The notes beneath the pieces were generated by a model, which was not told where the DNA came from, did no database searches, and saw nothing but the letters and a program-made list of their open reading frames with translations. 64,000 nucleotides of DNA from the NCBI RefSeq assembly GCF_019649055.1, contig NW_026570222.1, forward strand, positions 3,596,001 through 3,660,000, given 5' to 3'. This document shows positions 1 through 12,649 of this stretch, one piece after another. Within the stretch, counting starts at the first letter, position 1, and the number at the start of each line of letters is the position of its first letter. Made by a program: the position numbers and the translations under genes. The stretch comes from Paramacrobiotus metropolitanus (lineage: Eukaryota > Tardigrada > Eutardigrada > Parachela > Macrobiotidae).

Positions 1-3000
1 CATCATACCTGGAAATTACAATAAATTTAATAATGTTTCCGACATATTCGTCTACGTAATCTTAAAGGCAGACATAAATAATCTTAAAGGCAGACCTGTA
101 TGTACTGGCTGTGTTGTAACTGATTCCATAACATTTTCCATACCAAAATTCTTTTGATTTCTCAGTCCTAGTTATAATCTCATTCGCATACTACCTTATC
201 AGTTATCAGCAGTTAGGATCGCGGTTACAAATGCAAAGGAAAAAACCTAATTAATGAAAAGACTGGACAACAGAGCCTTGGAATATGCTTTTCGTAAAGC
301 CCCGCAAACGTCAGGTTACTTATAAGGTCAAAAAACAAATCGCACCAACAACATGCATGCAACCTCGCACCTGTGGGAAGACACGGTTAAACAATCAGAA
401 TCAGTCATTATCAGTCAAATTCTGCAGAATCTTGGAATGCAAATCAGCGTTATCTATCTCCGCGGCACGCGGACACGACAATTCCAAGCGTGCCAAAAAG
501 ATAGATTTCATTCAGGCTGTGATAAAGGTGCTGTAGATCTTTGTGATATTCTGATCGTACAGATGCAAGCTGGAGTAAATATTAAGCCTCCTGAAAATCC
601 TAACTGCAAACGGGTCAGCACAGATTCTGCTGTGATACTGACCAAAAATGCATGCACGGCTTGCGCTGCAGTAGCATAATGTCGGCGACTCGGCAGTGAC
701 ATGCTTTTAAGCAAAAGCAGATTAATTCCACCGGATCGATAATTTCCTTTTGCCGGTCAAGAACATAAGAATGTCGTCAAATCCGAGTTCATGGCTACAT
801 TGTATGTTACATCCGTATCCCACCATATGAAATCGTTGCATAGTCGTCCCTTCTCGTACCCAGAGCATTCCTATGCACATGTAGCATATCTTTTCTCGGA
901 TGCAAGGACGGAAAGCCACGTTGCGAAAATTTCATAAGTCAAAATCATTTAGCGTATGTATTTGGTATGTATTCGTACTTGAAATACGACGAAGCAGATG
1001 GTACGGTATCCAAAAGTTGCGCATATGCTGAGCGGTAATACTGTATCACATCGAGTGAGTGCTTACATTTTCCCCTCGGGATGCAGGATCATATGTCTAT
1101 TTTGCAACCATTATACGTACTAATTAAGCGTATTGTGCTGGAGCTTTTGTGAGAGTTTACGAATGACATGCAATAAACATAAACAGTAGCCGAAGTCTAC
1201 TGTGCGCCGTGCGGCCGTTGCGCTTCTTTCGCTTTTTTAATCTGTGTAAAAAAATGATTAATCAAACTTTTGTTTGCAACAGTTTCGGTACAAAAATAAG
1301 CTGACTTCTTCTTTCAACAAGAAATTGCCGGAAATGTTCCTTATTAATAAAATCTTAAGGCTGCATTTCAGTTCGGTTACACAATCAGTGGAGGCGGTGT
1401 CGCTCGCGCATGGCGCTGCCGCTCTCATACACAAGAGTTCCTATAGTCAAAAAGGTGATATAGATATACGCCAGTACAGTACGTACATACTTATATCACG
1501 AACAATGCTACTTTTCAGGTACCTCGTACGCCATTCATTTCCGTTTAACAAATATTAGTAAGTAGACTGCCGCCTTTGGCATATATCGCAGTACGTAAGC
1601 TTTAAAAAACCACAAAACTGTATGTACTACTTTAAGAGGATAAAATTGCGTGGCAGCATTAAAAAATAAAAACAACAATGCAAATAGACTTCCCCAGCAA
1701 CGACGTAGAAAACGCTTTGGAACGGCGATAAACTATTCAGGTTAGATAATATCTAATGTGCTTAATTTAATTAAGTACTCAAATGAGTTATCCAGTTATG
1801 CGCAATAACGAACTGAAGGCTTACGATACTGTAGTAAGCGCATAACATAAAAAAACTATGGCGATACTGATTGTGAAATCCACACTCATCCCAACTTACA
1901 GACATGCATTAGAAGATGGGAAACAACAAGATGCAGAATTTCGGCATGCTTGTTGCACCAAACATTGTACGCTATCGTGATATAAGCCTACCTTCCACCA
2001 AACTTTGACCGAGCAGGCATGTTTTGTTCGTCTCCGAACGCTCCATTCGGAGTGGGCTGTGCGTGAACATCCGTTGAAAAAGTCCCATTATCACCATGTT
2101 CCGGCTTGGTCTGAACTGGTCCAACGCCTACAATCGCAAGCTTCGTATAAACAGTCCGCATCTGACAAAACAGTGCGAGTATAGTAACGATCAGAACAAA
2201 AAGTTCTCCACCAGTAGCAAAGTACAAGGTTGGCGCAGGTACTTACTAATGAATTTTTAGCTAAACATTACGTGTTTATTTAACGTCGTTCCCAGATGTA
2301 CTTGTATTAATGAATAATGCAGTGGTACTGTAGAGGTACTCAGGTATTTACCTACCTAAACAAACAAAATTTAATAAAATTATTAAGACAAGCTACTGAA
2401 CTGCATCGTAACTGATAACTGAACTTATTACTATTTCCGTACAGTTCGTGGTGATTTAAGATGCAAAAGCATAGAATGCATGCGTGCAAGGTACCGAACA
2501 GAACCTGTTTATAATATAAAATTATGGATATTTTATTACAGAACATTAGCGCTTCATTGGTAGTATTGCAAAAGTCAACGTAAATAAAATGTACAATATC
2601 CTAAAGAAACAAAAAAGAACAAGCTAAGTTACGAAGGGAGTTAATCTATCCTTCATCCCTATCGCCCTCTTCAAGGGAAAACTTCTCCCAGTTAACAGAC
2701 CAAATGACCAAAAGACCAAATGACCAAACTTTCGATCTGACCAAAAATGACCAAATGTTGAAAAAAAACTACAATGTTTTATAAGTTTTCATCGCTCACT
2801 GGATCCTGAAAACTGACCGTAACTACTCGCAGGAGATTTTAAGTAATTCCACATATTTCCGAGCATGATTTAATCCACCACAATAACGATCAGGATAAAC
2901 ATTCAAAAACTTAACACACAAAATTAGCAGCTCCGTGCGCCAGCAGTCTGTTAAAATTATGAACAAACAAAGGTCCCTCAGGCGGCACTATAGTCAGATC

Positions 3001-3931
3001 AGACACCAAGCAAAAAATCGAGCGCGGCAGAGCCACGAAAAGTGTCTGACAGTTTTGCGCAAGAACGGTGTGGCATCACATAAATGTACAGTACATATCG
3101 AAGCGAAGCAAACAGCTGATTCAGCGTCGGAATGTTCAGCATAAAATATCGCTACCGGCATGGCCCATCAAACTTTGGAATTTCGGTGGTACGCTATCGC
3201 ATAGCTTTATCGGTGTTGTACGGCGCGATATTTTTTGTCAAAAGTCACTGCGCCAGTGATAGAACGGAGCGGCAATAATAACTAAGGGTGTAAACCAACA
3301 GAAGCGAATATGAACACATGTGCTTTTATGCATGAACTTTGATGCGACCTTTCATCTGACGAAGCTTAACCAAAATTACTGAGTAAACAAATAAAAAGTG
3401 AGTCAAATATTTTGCCAAAGTAGCACAAGCCTGCCGCCTGCGTGTATAGTTTTAATTGCTCACGCTAAACGCAAACTAAAGATGCAAGTATTTCTAGCTT
3501 ACAGTTAGTAAAAGAATTGTTACTGTCTCGAAAATACTCTTCTTAACTTATGACACGCTTAAATTTGAAACTGCATTTTAAAATCAAGCGCGCGAAGATT
3601 TTGTACAATTTTCAAAACCTTAAGTTTTTGACCGCGGGCATCAAGAATCCACGATTAATATAACCAATTCATTAATTAAAGGGAAAATGATGATCACCAA
3701 ACGACTTGGTAATACAGTTTAACTTCTTTTTAACATCTGAAGGGAACAATTCAAATTAATCAAACGGACTAAAAATTAATCGGGATGAATTAAAATTTAA
3801 AATAACACGAAAAAACGATACTGTATTACTTACTTCACAGTCCATGTATTAAATAAGGTCTACTGGACTACCGAATGAAACACATAAACTTGGCAAGGAA
3901 AAGCATCAGTTTTCGCAGTATGCACCGACTA
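1..3931. other. AT-rich region with little coding signal
   Basis: No recognisable protein was found on either strand. Open frames are short and lack domain-like composition. Two local items stand out: a short imperfect tandem of GACCAAAT-like units around 2697–2757, and a possible minus-strand exon at about 1992–2163, bounded by a CAG acceptor and a GTAGGC donor. The lipid-binding domain expected downstream of the ORP1-like gene at 4084–7082 was looked for here and not found, so this stretch may be intron or 3' flank of that gene. Confidence 0.5.
1992..2163 (-). CDS. Possible isolated exon, unassigned
   Basis: On the minus strand an open block of about 57 codons begins after a pyrimidine-rich tract ending TTTTGTCAG and ends at GTAGGC, so both edges look like splice sites. 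The composition is linker-like (Pro, Gly, Asn, Gln rich) with no domain recognised. It lies downstream of the ORP1-like gene on the same strand, but joining it directly to the last clear exon there (phase 1) gives a stop in frame. It would need another exon in between, or it belongs elsewhere. It may be spurious. Confidence 0.2.
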
Positions 3932-4083
3932 CTAAATATGAACAGTTTCCACTAGCTTATCAATAAATCTGGACACACTATACTGCATCAGGCAAATGCA
4001 AAGTATCAAACAAACACCACACTGCTCATAATCAGAATATTCTTTTCCAACGAAACAAAAGTTTATGAAGTATTGCCACTTAC

Positions 4084-7082
4084 TCATGTTTTCCAAACTT
4101 TCGGCATCGCGGAATTCGTCATCCGCTGATATCACAGATTGGTTATCATCCAAATAAGCCTCATCGTCCACATCAGCAAGAGATTCTGGTGGTGAAAAAT
4201 AGACCGATCCAGCACTGGATACATTTCCTAGCGATGAAATATGCTCCATAGAATTCAGCACAGCGTCGTGCTCAGTAGCCAGAACCTGCAGGGCATTCTC
4301 CAACACTCGACAACGTTCGCGCTCTTCTGCCAGTTGCTTTTCCCGTATCTAGTTCAATATCTTATAAATAATCTCAACGTTTTTAAGCTAACACCAAATT
4401 GAGACAAATGTTATTAAATGTCCTTCTCGCTATTAACAAACAGCTAGAGTAGTTCTTGTTCTAACAATTTGCAACTGCATAATACGACCAGTAGTGTAAC
4501 TCTCCAAAAACACAAACTACACACCTAATAACAACGTTGATTTACGTACTCTTTCTTGTTCCCGCATCATATCAAAACACAACTGCAATGCCAAATGGGA
4601 TCGCTCAGCGGCATTATATATATCCAGTAGAGATAAGTTGTGGGTGTTTTGATGCTCCCAGAGATGACCACTCCGTAAGGCAGTAAGACATTTCTGCAGA
4701 TCCGCTAATCTTATTTTCGCTTCTACAAAAGACTTTTCGATGCTATGCAAAGTCTGCTCCGGAACATGCCGCTTAAGGTCTGATAAACCAACATAATGAT
4801 TGCTGTATACAATGTGTTGTTCAATATGTTGCATCCAGCTCTGTGTACAAAACAACGAAACCGAAATGAAAATCCAATTAATAACGGTCGTCCAACTGGG
4901 ATTTGTCAATTTGCGAACCTCGCGAGCGTGTGCTTCGGTATCTCTCGGTATCCGTAGAAAAAATGTAGTTCCGTCAGAAAACCGAATAGCAAAATCAAGA
5001 TCCCTCTGTCGTTTCTGCAAAATTTCAAAAACATAGCAGCTATATTGTCAATCTTTGGCGCTACGCATATCGGCTTACATGTAAAACACTGCCATCCAGA
5101 TGGCGGTAAATTTTCCGCATGTGTTCATTTCCCACATCTCTTCTAGAAACAAATAAAATTTTTAATTTTTATGTATAACAAATTTAGTAAGAAGAGCAGA
5201 AACAGAAACGAGGACACAAACTTTGGAAAACGTAAAGCAAATGAATTACCGTGCTCGGTAAAATGATATGGTTCCGTTATGCAAATGCACCCAGTATCTC
5301 CGCCAAATATTCCATATTCTGTTGCACTACAAACGAAAGAAAATAAAATTACTGGCAGAAATCAATCGCACAACATGCTAAAGTGAGGCATAAAATCAAA
5401 GTAGAATGAGGGTGTACAAAGCCATACCTTCGACAAAACTCCTTCAAATGGCTCACAGGTCGGAACGGAAATGGATGGTGATCTAATTTCGAGAATCTTT
5501 TGCATAGGTTCGCTAACAACCAGATCGAAAGAAGACTTCCCTATAAAACACACAGTTCACCACGGAATGAAGCCGAAGCTTCTTTAGCGAAAACGTACAA
5601 CAATGCTCTCACCGAAGAAATTTTTCGTATTCGGATTGGACCCATGTCGCATTAACAACGATGCAACTTCCCGTTGATCGTGGCGCACAGCGTGATGCAG
5701 AGCTGTGTTTCCGTCTGTATCCATATCGGCCACGTTTGGTGCGTGGTGGCTATCCAACAACGTCCTAAGCAGCTGCACATTTCCCGTTCGACAACAGTGA
5801 AATAAAGATTCTCGCTGGCGGCATTTCTGGGCTTGTTCTGCGTCTGCAAAGAAGTTCGTGAATAAAACTTTTTTATGACTATTTTTACCCGTCTTCATCC
5901 TAGTGAAACTACCAAACGCTAAAATGTTAACCGCATAGCGCCCGCGCGCAAACGCCGGTAAACAAACACCGGAAGAGTTCATACCTTTGATCATACTTCG
6001 GATTTCGCTATTTAGAGCCGTATCCGATGGTCTTTTGCCCGTATCATCAGGGATCAACGAGTTGGCTTCGTTGGCTAATAGGAGACGCACAATTTCGCTC
6101 CTTCCGGTCAACGCAGCCTTATGCAGTGCGGTTTCGGAATGGTTGTTTTGCAAGTTGAGATCGATATCCGGTTCGGAGATCAACAATTTAATCACGTCCA
6201 AATGCCCAAAATACGCCGCCACGTGCAGTGCTGAACAGTCACGGTTCCATTTCAGTGTACCTACGCAAAACATTCATTTAATACAAATCACAGGCAAGGC
6301 CTAGCTTGCGATGCAAGCGGCACGTACGGTAATCGTACGCTAAAATAATGTAGTATTATGCTTCAGAGTCCTTAAATCGCTGAACATGAAATAATACTGC
6401 CAAAAAACAGAAAAGTGTGGAACCTTCGGAACAGAAAACTTACTGCAATCTTTAAATCGTAATTGTCATTTATTCTTCCTTTCGCCATTAAGTCGGGAAG
6501 CAAAAATGTTATCTCCGAGAATTAATGAAAACTTCTGAAGAAAAACAGACAAAAAATGCGCAGTACAGGCTGACAGCTTGTGTAGCGTAGGCAGGCAGCC
6601 ATAAATTTTTAAAATTAAACATATAAAAAAACATAAACATTTTAAAACATTTCATAAACATAAACATATAAGTATTAGATGATACGCTCATAAGTACAAA
6701 TTTTCAGGTATATGTAATTAAACAGTTTATGAGCTGAATGTCAGAAGTATTTGAATGTAGTAGTGTATATATTATATAATCTGAACTTGTGTAGCCTGTT
6801 TTACCAGATTAATTTCATTTTACCTAGATGGTTAATGTTAAGGTTCGCCAATCCCGCTGTTTTGTTCGCTAACATTTCGCGGATGGCAGTTGTATTGCCG
6901 ATTCTTGCGTGGTAAATTAGGGCTTCATCCAAAGGAACCTTTCCACTGGCAACTCGCTGCGAAAACTCTCCCGCCGAATCAGCTGTTTCGACCACCGCGT
7001 CCGTGTATTTCATCATAGGTGTTTCTACGGATTCTGACAGCGGCTTCGCAGTCCGGTCGGGAATATCAGGCTCGTCAAACAT
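4084..7082 (-). CDS. OSBPL1A: Oxysterol-binding protein-related protein 1-like (ankyrin–PH–FFAT part)
   Basis: Nine exons read in frame: 7082–6824, 6260–5985, 5843–5613, 5540–5428, 5326–5250, 5142–5079, 5014–4919, 4840–4550, 4348–4084, giving 557 residues. Ankyrin repeats span about residues 45–285 (motifs SALHVAAYFGHLDVIKLL, TALHKAALTGRSEIVRLLL, TALHHAVRHDQREVASLLM). A PH domain follows at about 287–390 (EGVLSK start, RRYWVHL strand, SWMQHIEQH helix), then a helical/coiled-coil stretch. Near the end an acidic stretch with EFRDAE resembles the FFAT motif that binds ER-resident VAP. This order is that of long ORP1, which links late endosomes to the ER and senses sterols. The ORD lipid-binding domain is not in the window; the last exon ends in phase 1 at GTAAGT, so the gene continues downstream. 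Start chosen at ATG 7082 because a 5' UTR exon ending at 7199 (GTAAGT) can splice to 7101. Confidence 0.85.
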
Positions 7083-7100
7083 TGTACCACCTTGGCGTTC

Positions 7101-7320
7101 TCTGGAACCAAAGGTGTAGGTAGACGTGTGGATTTTTATCAACTTTATTTCCCTTTCGCAACAAAGCAGATGATGGCGAAAGGGGGATGCACACTTACCT
7201 ACGGCGTATCCGTATTCCGTAGTAAGACTACGTCGGCTTGCGGCTGGAAGGGCAAATGCCAGTGGTCTTGACTCTACCTGCAGTAGTAGATGCAGAAGAA
7301 ATCCCGAAAAAAGTTCAAGG
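7101..7320 (-). promoter_or_regulatory. Probable 5' UTR intron of the ORP1-like gene
   Basis: On the minus strand a good donor (GTAAGTG, exon end 7199) and an acceptor (TTCCAG, exon start 7101) flank a 98-bp intron just upstream of the chosen ATG. The F-box gene on the other strand starts about 0.5 kb further on, so the two genes are divergent and may share a promoter region. A short ATT microsatellite lies at about 7338–7368. Confidence 0.4.
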
Positions 7321-7742
7321 AGACCTGGCGATCTATGAATTATTATTATTATTATTATGATTATTATGGACTACTCGCACATAACTTCTAGAAGTTCTAG
7401 TGCAATAACAACGGTACATACGAGTATAGAAGGCTCAATGATATGATGCTCAAGAAACTGCCGTACGGAGGCGGATCGTAATAAACATTTGCATAAATTA
7501 ATAGAATGAGAACAAACACGGATCGCCTTTTACATACGCTGCACTGCGCAGGCGGGTGTCCCCACATTCCCCAAAACGTGTCCAGACTTGTTCGTTGTTT
7601 TGCGATTTTGTGACTTTTGTCATATATTACTTGTTAACTTGTATTTATACATATATTACTTTTGTGCTGTTAATGTTATACGGTGTGCTCACAAACAGGT
7701 GTATCTCTCCTTTTTGCTTTTGGCCCTTATGATTAAACTAAT

Positions 7743-8601
7743 ATGGCGCAAGTATCGAAGAAGAGAAAGATTGGCGAAATCACACCTGCATCACACCGGG
7801 CAGAGACCGAAGCTTCCGAGATGGAAAAGAGCCCCATGTATGCCAGGGATCTGGATCAGGAATACGCCAACGGCACTATGACAATTTCGCCGAATTTTGG
7901 TTTTTTGGTTAATAGTGGTGTCACAGCTGGAATTGTTGATCTTCCAGTTGAACTTCTGGTTCGAATTTTTAAATTCCTCCCTGTTGATCATCAGGCACTT
8001 GCCCGATGGTAAGCTAGCGATAGTGGTTTTGTCAACTTTCCTATTACGTACTTATAACTTACTTATGCTAATTTATCTTCAAAATATGTATACGAGTAGT
8101 GCGTACGTGGTTCTCATGCGTGCATCACTGTAAACAATTTATTTTAGTGTGTGCCAGCGATGGAAGGCTGTCTTGAGTATTTCGGATTTTTTTCGGGATG
8201 TTACCATATGTAACGCAGCAACTCGAGGACACCGCTGTACACATCACTACGTCAAAATCGCGACCAATGCGGAAACGAAGCGGTTAACTCTGTCCTGCAC
8301 GACGAAAGCCGCCTTGCATGAATTGGTGAGCCCGAGCACCATGAAGTCGTTCTGGAGATGCCCATTGCTGGAAGAAATTACGTTTATTAATGGGAAAATA
8401 TCACAGGAAGCACTGAGCTATTTACCTTCGAGTGTGAAAGTGGTGCAGTTGCAGGATTGTGCTATTACCAGTGGCAGCGCTAAGAAACTTACGAGGATGA
8501 TCAGAGGCAAAGTCGTCATTCGAACGACTAGTGACTTGTTAAAACTAAAACGTGGAAGTTTTTCTGCCATAGCCGCCGATGGAGCAGCACATCACCACTA
8601 A
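7743..8601 (+). CDS. F-box protein
   Basis: Two exons (7743–8008 and 8148–8601) joined across a 139-bp GT–AG intron give 239 residues. The splice joins inside a Cys codon and completes a typical F-box at residues 65–105 (VDLPVELLVRIFKFLPVDHQ, then CVCQRWKAV). F-box proteins bind Skp1 and bring substrates to an SCF ubiquitin ligase. The remaining ~130 residues look like a short leucine-rich-repeat-like region (CPLLEEITFING, LPSSVKVVQLQDC), which would recognise the substrate, but no strict LRR consensus is visible. The N terminus is charged and Lys-rich. A polyadenylation signal AATAAA lies at 9004. The specific orthologue is not recognised. Confidence 0.85.
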
Positions 8602-9843
8602 CAATAAGAGTCTTGTGAGTTATCCCGGGTGGGACTATTGGTGGATCTGCGGATGATTGCATGCCTTTTCTGAAACCGGTATAGATTAACCAACTGTGAC
8701 TTTGACTTGTACCGGTGATAGAATTTAGTACAAATTAGTTATTTTTCTAGAATTAGTGTATATCCCCGTTTACGTTTTATTTTTTTATTTATTTTATCGA
8801 AGTTTTAAAGCAATCTTGTGCGAAATCCGTTTTATTGTTATGGTAAGCAGTCTTTAGTCCCGCGTTTGACCTATGATCTTTGTTTGTTTACAAATTTTAA
8901 CGTTCCTGCAAGTTTCAGTGGTCGAGGCATGCTTTGATTTGTTCCATGTTGTATGTTTTTATGATCTTTGTTCTGGGATGTTGTAAATTTTGAATTCTTA
9001 ACGAATAAAACCAAATGTCTTATGGCAATATAGGAAGTACGGTACAGTTATATTTTACATTAATTTTTACTTAACTTATCATCTGTTCCAGTTTTTATGT
9101 CACTGCATGGCGCCTTAATAATACTGGCAATGTGGAGTGTGGACTAGTAATACTGTACTGCATGAGGCCATGAGCATCATTTATCACGCGAAATTCCCAT
9201 GAATAACAGTATTAACATTTGTAGTTACTGTGCTATAAATTCTATAATTAAGGTCTTATTATGTGCTTACCTATCTGGACCGGGACCGACCGTCCTTTGG
9301 TTTTACGAGCATTCAGTCCTCGTATATAATATATATTCTTGTTAATAATATCGGGTGATGTACCACTACCAACATACACAAATCCTAATCCGAAGGCATA
9401 AACAGCATCTCGAAACAACAGATTCGACCTGCATCAAATTCGAAGAACTTTAAGAGAATCGTAATAAACACCGAACCAAACTTGTTTATTTTATAAGACT
9501 CTCATTGTTCCCCAAACTTGTAAGACCAACACTGAAGTACGAACTGTATCATCGAGTTATACAGAGCTCGCTTGTTCACAATACTACAATTGCAGGAATC
9601 AGCTTGCAAAAACATCGTCCCATTCCCAACAAAGGCATGAACAATGTTTCAGCGTACACATTTCAATTTCCGAAAATAATATGGTAACACCTCCGACATA
9701 ATTCATAACATGATTAGTTTTTTAGTACAGCACATCTCTTTGGAAACGTAAAAAACTAGCTTTTCTCTCTCAGATAATTGAAGAGCACAACAAAATATAA
9801 AAAACAAGGACAACAATACGGACTTGCGACGGCCTTTCCTATT
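8602..9843. other. Intergenic: 3' flank of the F-box gene
   Basis: AT-rich, with short open frames only. A canonical AATAAA at 9004–9009 on the plus strand is about 400 bp past the F-box stop and is the best candidate for its poly(A) signal. Nothing else is supported. Confidence 0.4.
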
Positions 9844-10831
9844 TCAGTCGTCGTCTTCCTCGTCGTCGTCATCATCGTCATCTTCGTCGTCAGATTCCGG
9901 AACAGGAGCATGGCTGACAGCGACCTTTGCTGCAGGAGCAGCGCCGCCACGATTTCCGCCGCCTCCAGCCTTGAACGCTTTATTCTCCTGCATTACAGAT
10001 TCACAAAATTCATAACATAAAACCATGTTCTAAATAAAATGATGCACAGATGTCCACCGGAAGTGTTGCACGTACTCTCTCGTAGCGTTCTTTATCTTTG
10101 CCAGCCAACGCTTCGTACTTGGCCTTATCGGCCGCAGTAGTAGTTGCCCACCGTTTGCCTAATTCTTTGGCGATTTCTCCAACATTTGCAGAGCCAAGTA
10201 AAGCCTTAACTTTGGGGCGCTCATCATTGCAGTACCAGAAAAATGCAGACCTGAAATAATAACCTCAGGATATATATATTATAGGCTAGTGATATGCGGA
10301 CGAAGCAACTCAACCGCAACAAAAACAACTCAAAAAATAAAAACCAAGCAGTAAAATCTTTTGCAAACTTACAATGCCCGCTTAGGCGCATTGGGGTCTT
10401 TTTTCCCGCGTTTTCGTTTGCGAGGCGATCCCTCCGGAGGCACATAGTGCCGCATTTCGTTTTCGTAGCGCACTTTGTCCTGAGCGGCCAAATCCAAGAA
10501 TCTCTTCTTCTCTTTGTCACCCATTTCCTATCATCGTTTCGCGATTTATTCCTTTATTCGAACTCAATATAACATAATATTTGAGTATTTCAGCGTTTAA
10601 TAATAGGTGCTACCGGCACGCATGAGTCATAACAGCATAAAGGTAGAATAACAACTATTACAATGTAAATACCTTCCATTTCTCTGCACACTTTTTGGAA
10701 AACTCAGCGAAATTAACTTGGTCATTGGGATGTTTTTTCTTGTGATCCTCGCGGCAGATCTGAAGGAAAAAAGCGTAGGCGGTCATTTTTCCGCGTGGTT
10801 TGTCCACATCCTTCGACTTCGGTCTAGGCAT
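9844..10831 (-). CDS. HMGB: High mobility group B protein (two HMG boxes, acidic tail)
   Basis: Four exons (10831–10673, 10527–10373, 10250–10076, 9987–9844) give 210 residues. Box A lies at about residues 9–78 ([20 protein letters not shown], then MGDKEKKRF), box B at about 98–163 ([20 protein letters not shown], ending KDKERYE), followed by a Gly/Ala-rich linker and a C-terminal run of Asp/Glu at about residues 193–210. This is the layout of HMGB1/2 and insect Dsp1. These proteins bend DNA without sequence specificity and act in chromatin and transcription; the acidic tail tempers DNA binding. The start is the ATG before PRPKSKD; an in-frame ATG 27 bp upstream would add nine residues. The acidic tail creates a GTC/ATC-rich run on the plus strand, which is coding and not a microsatellite. 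Confidence 0.95.
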
Positions 10832-12649
10832 TTTGTCGCCAGCAAAAACTGTAAACAAATCCCCGCTTTTTTATAAAACTCACACACATACATATCCTAC
10901 AATTAAATTCTACTACAGTCTACAATTAAAACTCGACCACCGACCAGGGATAAACATATCACCAACGGGTTGATAAACACTTTTAGCAAACGGTCGAACC
11001 GCACAAAAACAGACTACAGAATCACAGACGTCGTACAAAGGAAAAAAGTAAACTAAACGAAGCGAATGCATCTTTACTTTATCAGCTGACCACTGAAATT
11101 AGTTCACGAAAGAACATACCCCCAAGACTGTTTAAAGCCGGTATTACAAACACAGGATAAAAAAAAATAATACTGTAACTATATTTTAATTTTTATATTT
11201 TGTACACAACCCAAGGTACAATTTTGTACACAATCCCACAGTGCATCTTGAAAAAGCAATTAAAATACAGTTAAAGTACAAACTACATATCAGTAAACCA
11301 TCCCCTTGTGCCCCGGGGAATTATCACGAAAGACCGAGAATCGATCACCCTACAGAATAACGTTCCGACAGCTGCAGAATTCGGTAGTACCCCGACGTTT
11401 GATGTGGATAAAAATTAACAGCAATCATAACTCTATCTTTAGAAAAGACAGAGTTTACTTGCAATCAATCAGCGGTCTGAATAATACTAAATTATTCACA
11501 ACGACTTTGATGCGTTTAACGTTTCGAACTGGAGTTTCTGGAATTTTCCTTAAACAGACCTGCACCGTCAAATTAAATTCCATTTAATAACCTTACTCTT
11601 ACTTATTTTTCCCAGCACATGTAATAAAATAAGACAGTATGGATAACGTATCCTCTCCGAGCAAAATCTGCAGAAAGTGGAAGTGGTACATTCACTTACC
11701 GTCTTTCAAGGAAGGAAATTTTTGGAAAATTGTTGAAATTCTTTGCTCCTTGTCAGTTTTTGGAATCGATCTGGAAAATCTAGGAAAATTGTGCGCTTTA
11801 TAACTGTAGCCGTACACTGACTATAGGGCTGCATATGCTGTGAGGTCCGAATGGTAAGTGCCGTACAGCATTGCACGCTAGGCTCGCAAGTTGCAGCCTT
11901 GCACTACTGAACAGTGATGTAATAATGCAACATGCACCAAAGCGCGGAGTCCCAAATTAATAAGTACTTACTTAAAAATTAACTAGAATACTGTAATATG
12001 ATTTCTGATTATTTTATGAGGGAAAAGGTTAACTGGTTAAAAACTTGCCAGTTGTAACAGTACTAACATATCACAGCCATGTGCGTTCTAGTAGTTTGTA
12101 ATTTTGTACTGCAAAATAAAAGCATCGTAGCCTTACTATTTTGCTTGAGTTAAGACTGCGAGACACGATCAATTTGCGCTCCGATTTGAAAACTGCTTAC
12201 AGTACCTCGTACTTCAATTTTTATACTTCAAGCTGTCGCGTAATTATTTCCTGTCGGCTAATCTTTTTTGGAAAAAAAAATCAAAATGCATATTTCCGTC
12301 AACATCAAAACTGGATCCTTTTGTGGAGTGCACTGTGAATAAGCCAGCGGTATGCTTTTTCATCGTCCACAAGAGGTAATGTTGGCGTTGGGACGGTTTT
12401 GAAAACATTACAAAGTCACAAACATTAATAATTAACAAATTACAGGCTTTACACATACGAGTACCGTGAATTCCAGGCAACGGTCATCTGGTATATCTGC
12501 GGTCTCCTTTAATACTTTATAGTACAGTATCAGAAAGTCAAACATTTTATGAGTTAAGCTCTACTGCCTACATTATCCATCAAAATCAACGACTGCTTAG
12601 TTCTTCGCACAAGGTCATCTCAAGTCCAGCGGAAGCCGGAAGGCAATAG
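10832..12649. other. Intergenic between HMGB and HGH1
   Basis: AT-rich. Short open frames on both strands show no domain or codon structure. It holds the upstream region of the HMGB gene and the 3' flank of HGH1. No repeat, RNA gene or element was recognised. Confidence 0.4.

Noticed and set aside
9844-9895. Trinucleotide microsatellite (GTC/ATC)n
   Set aside because: It encodes the Asp/Glu tail of HMGB on the minus strand and is not a neutral repeat.
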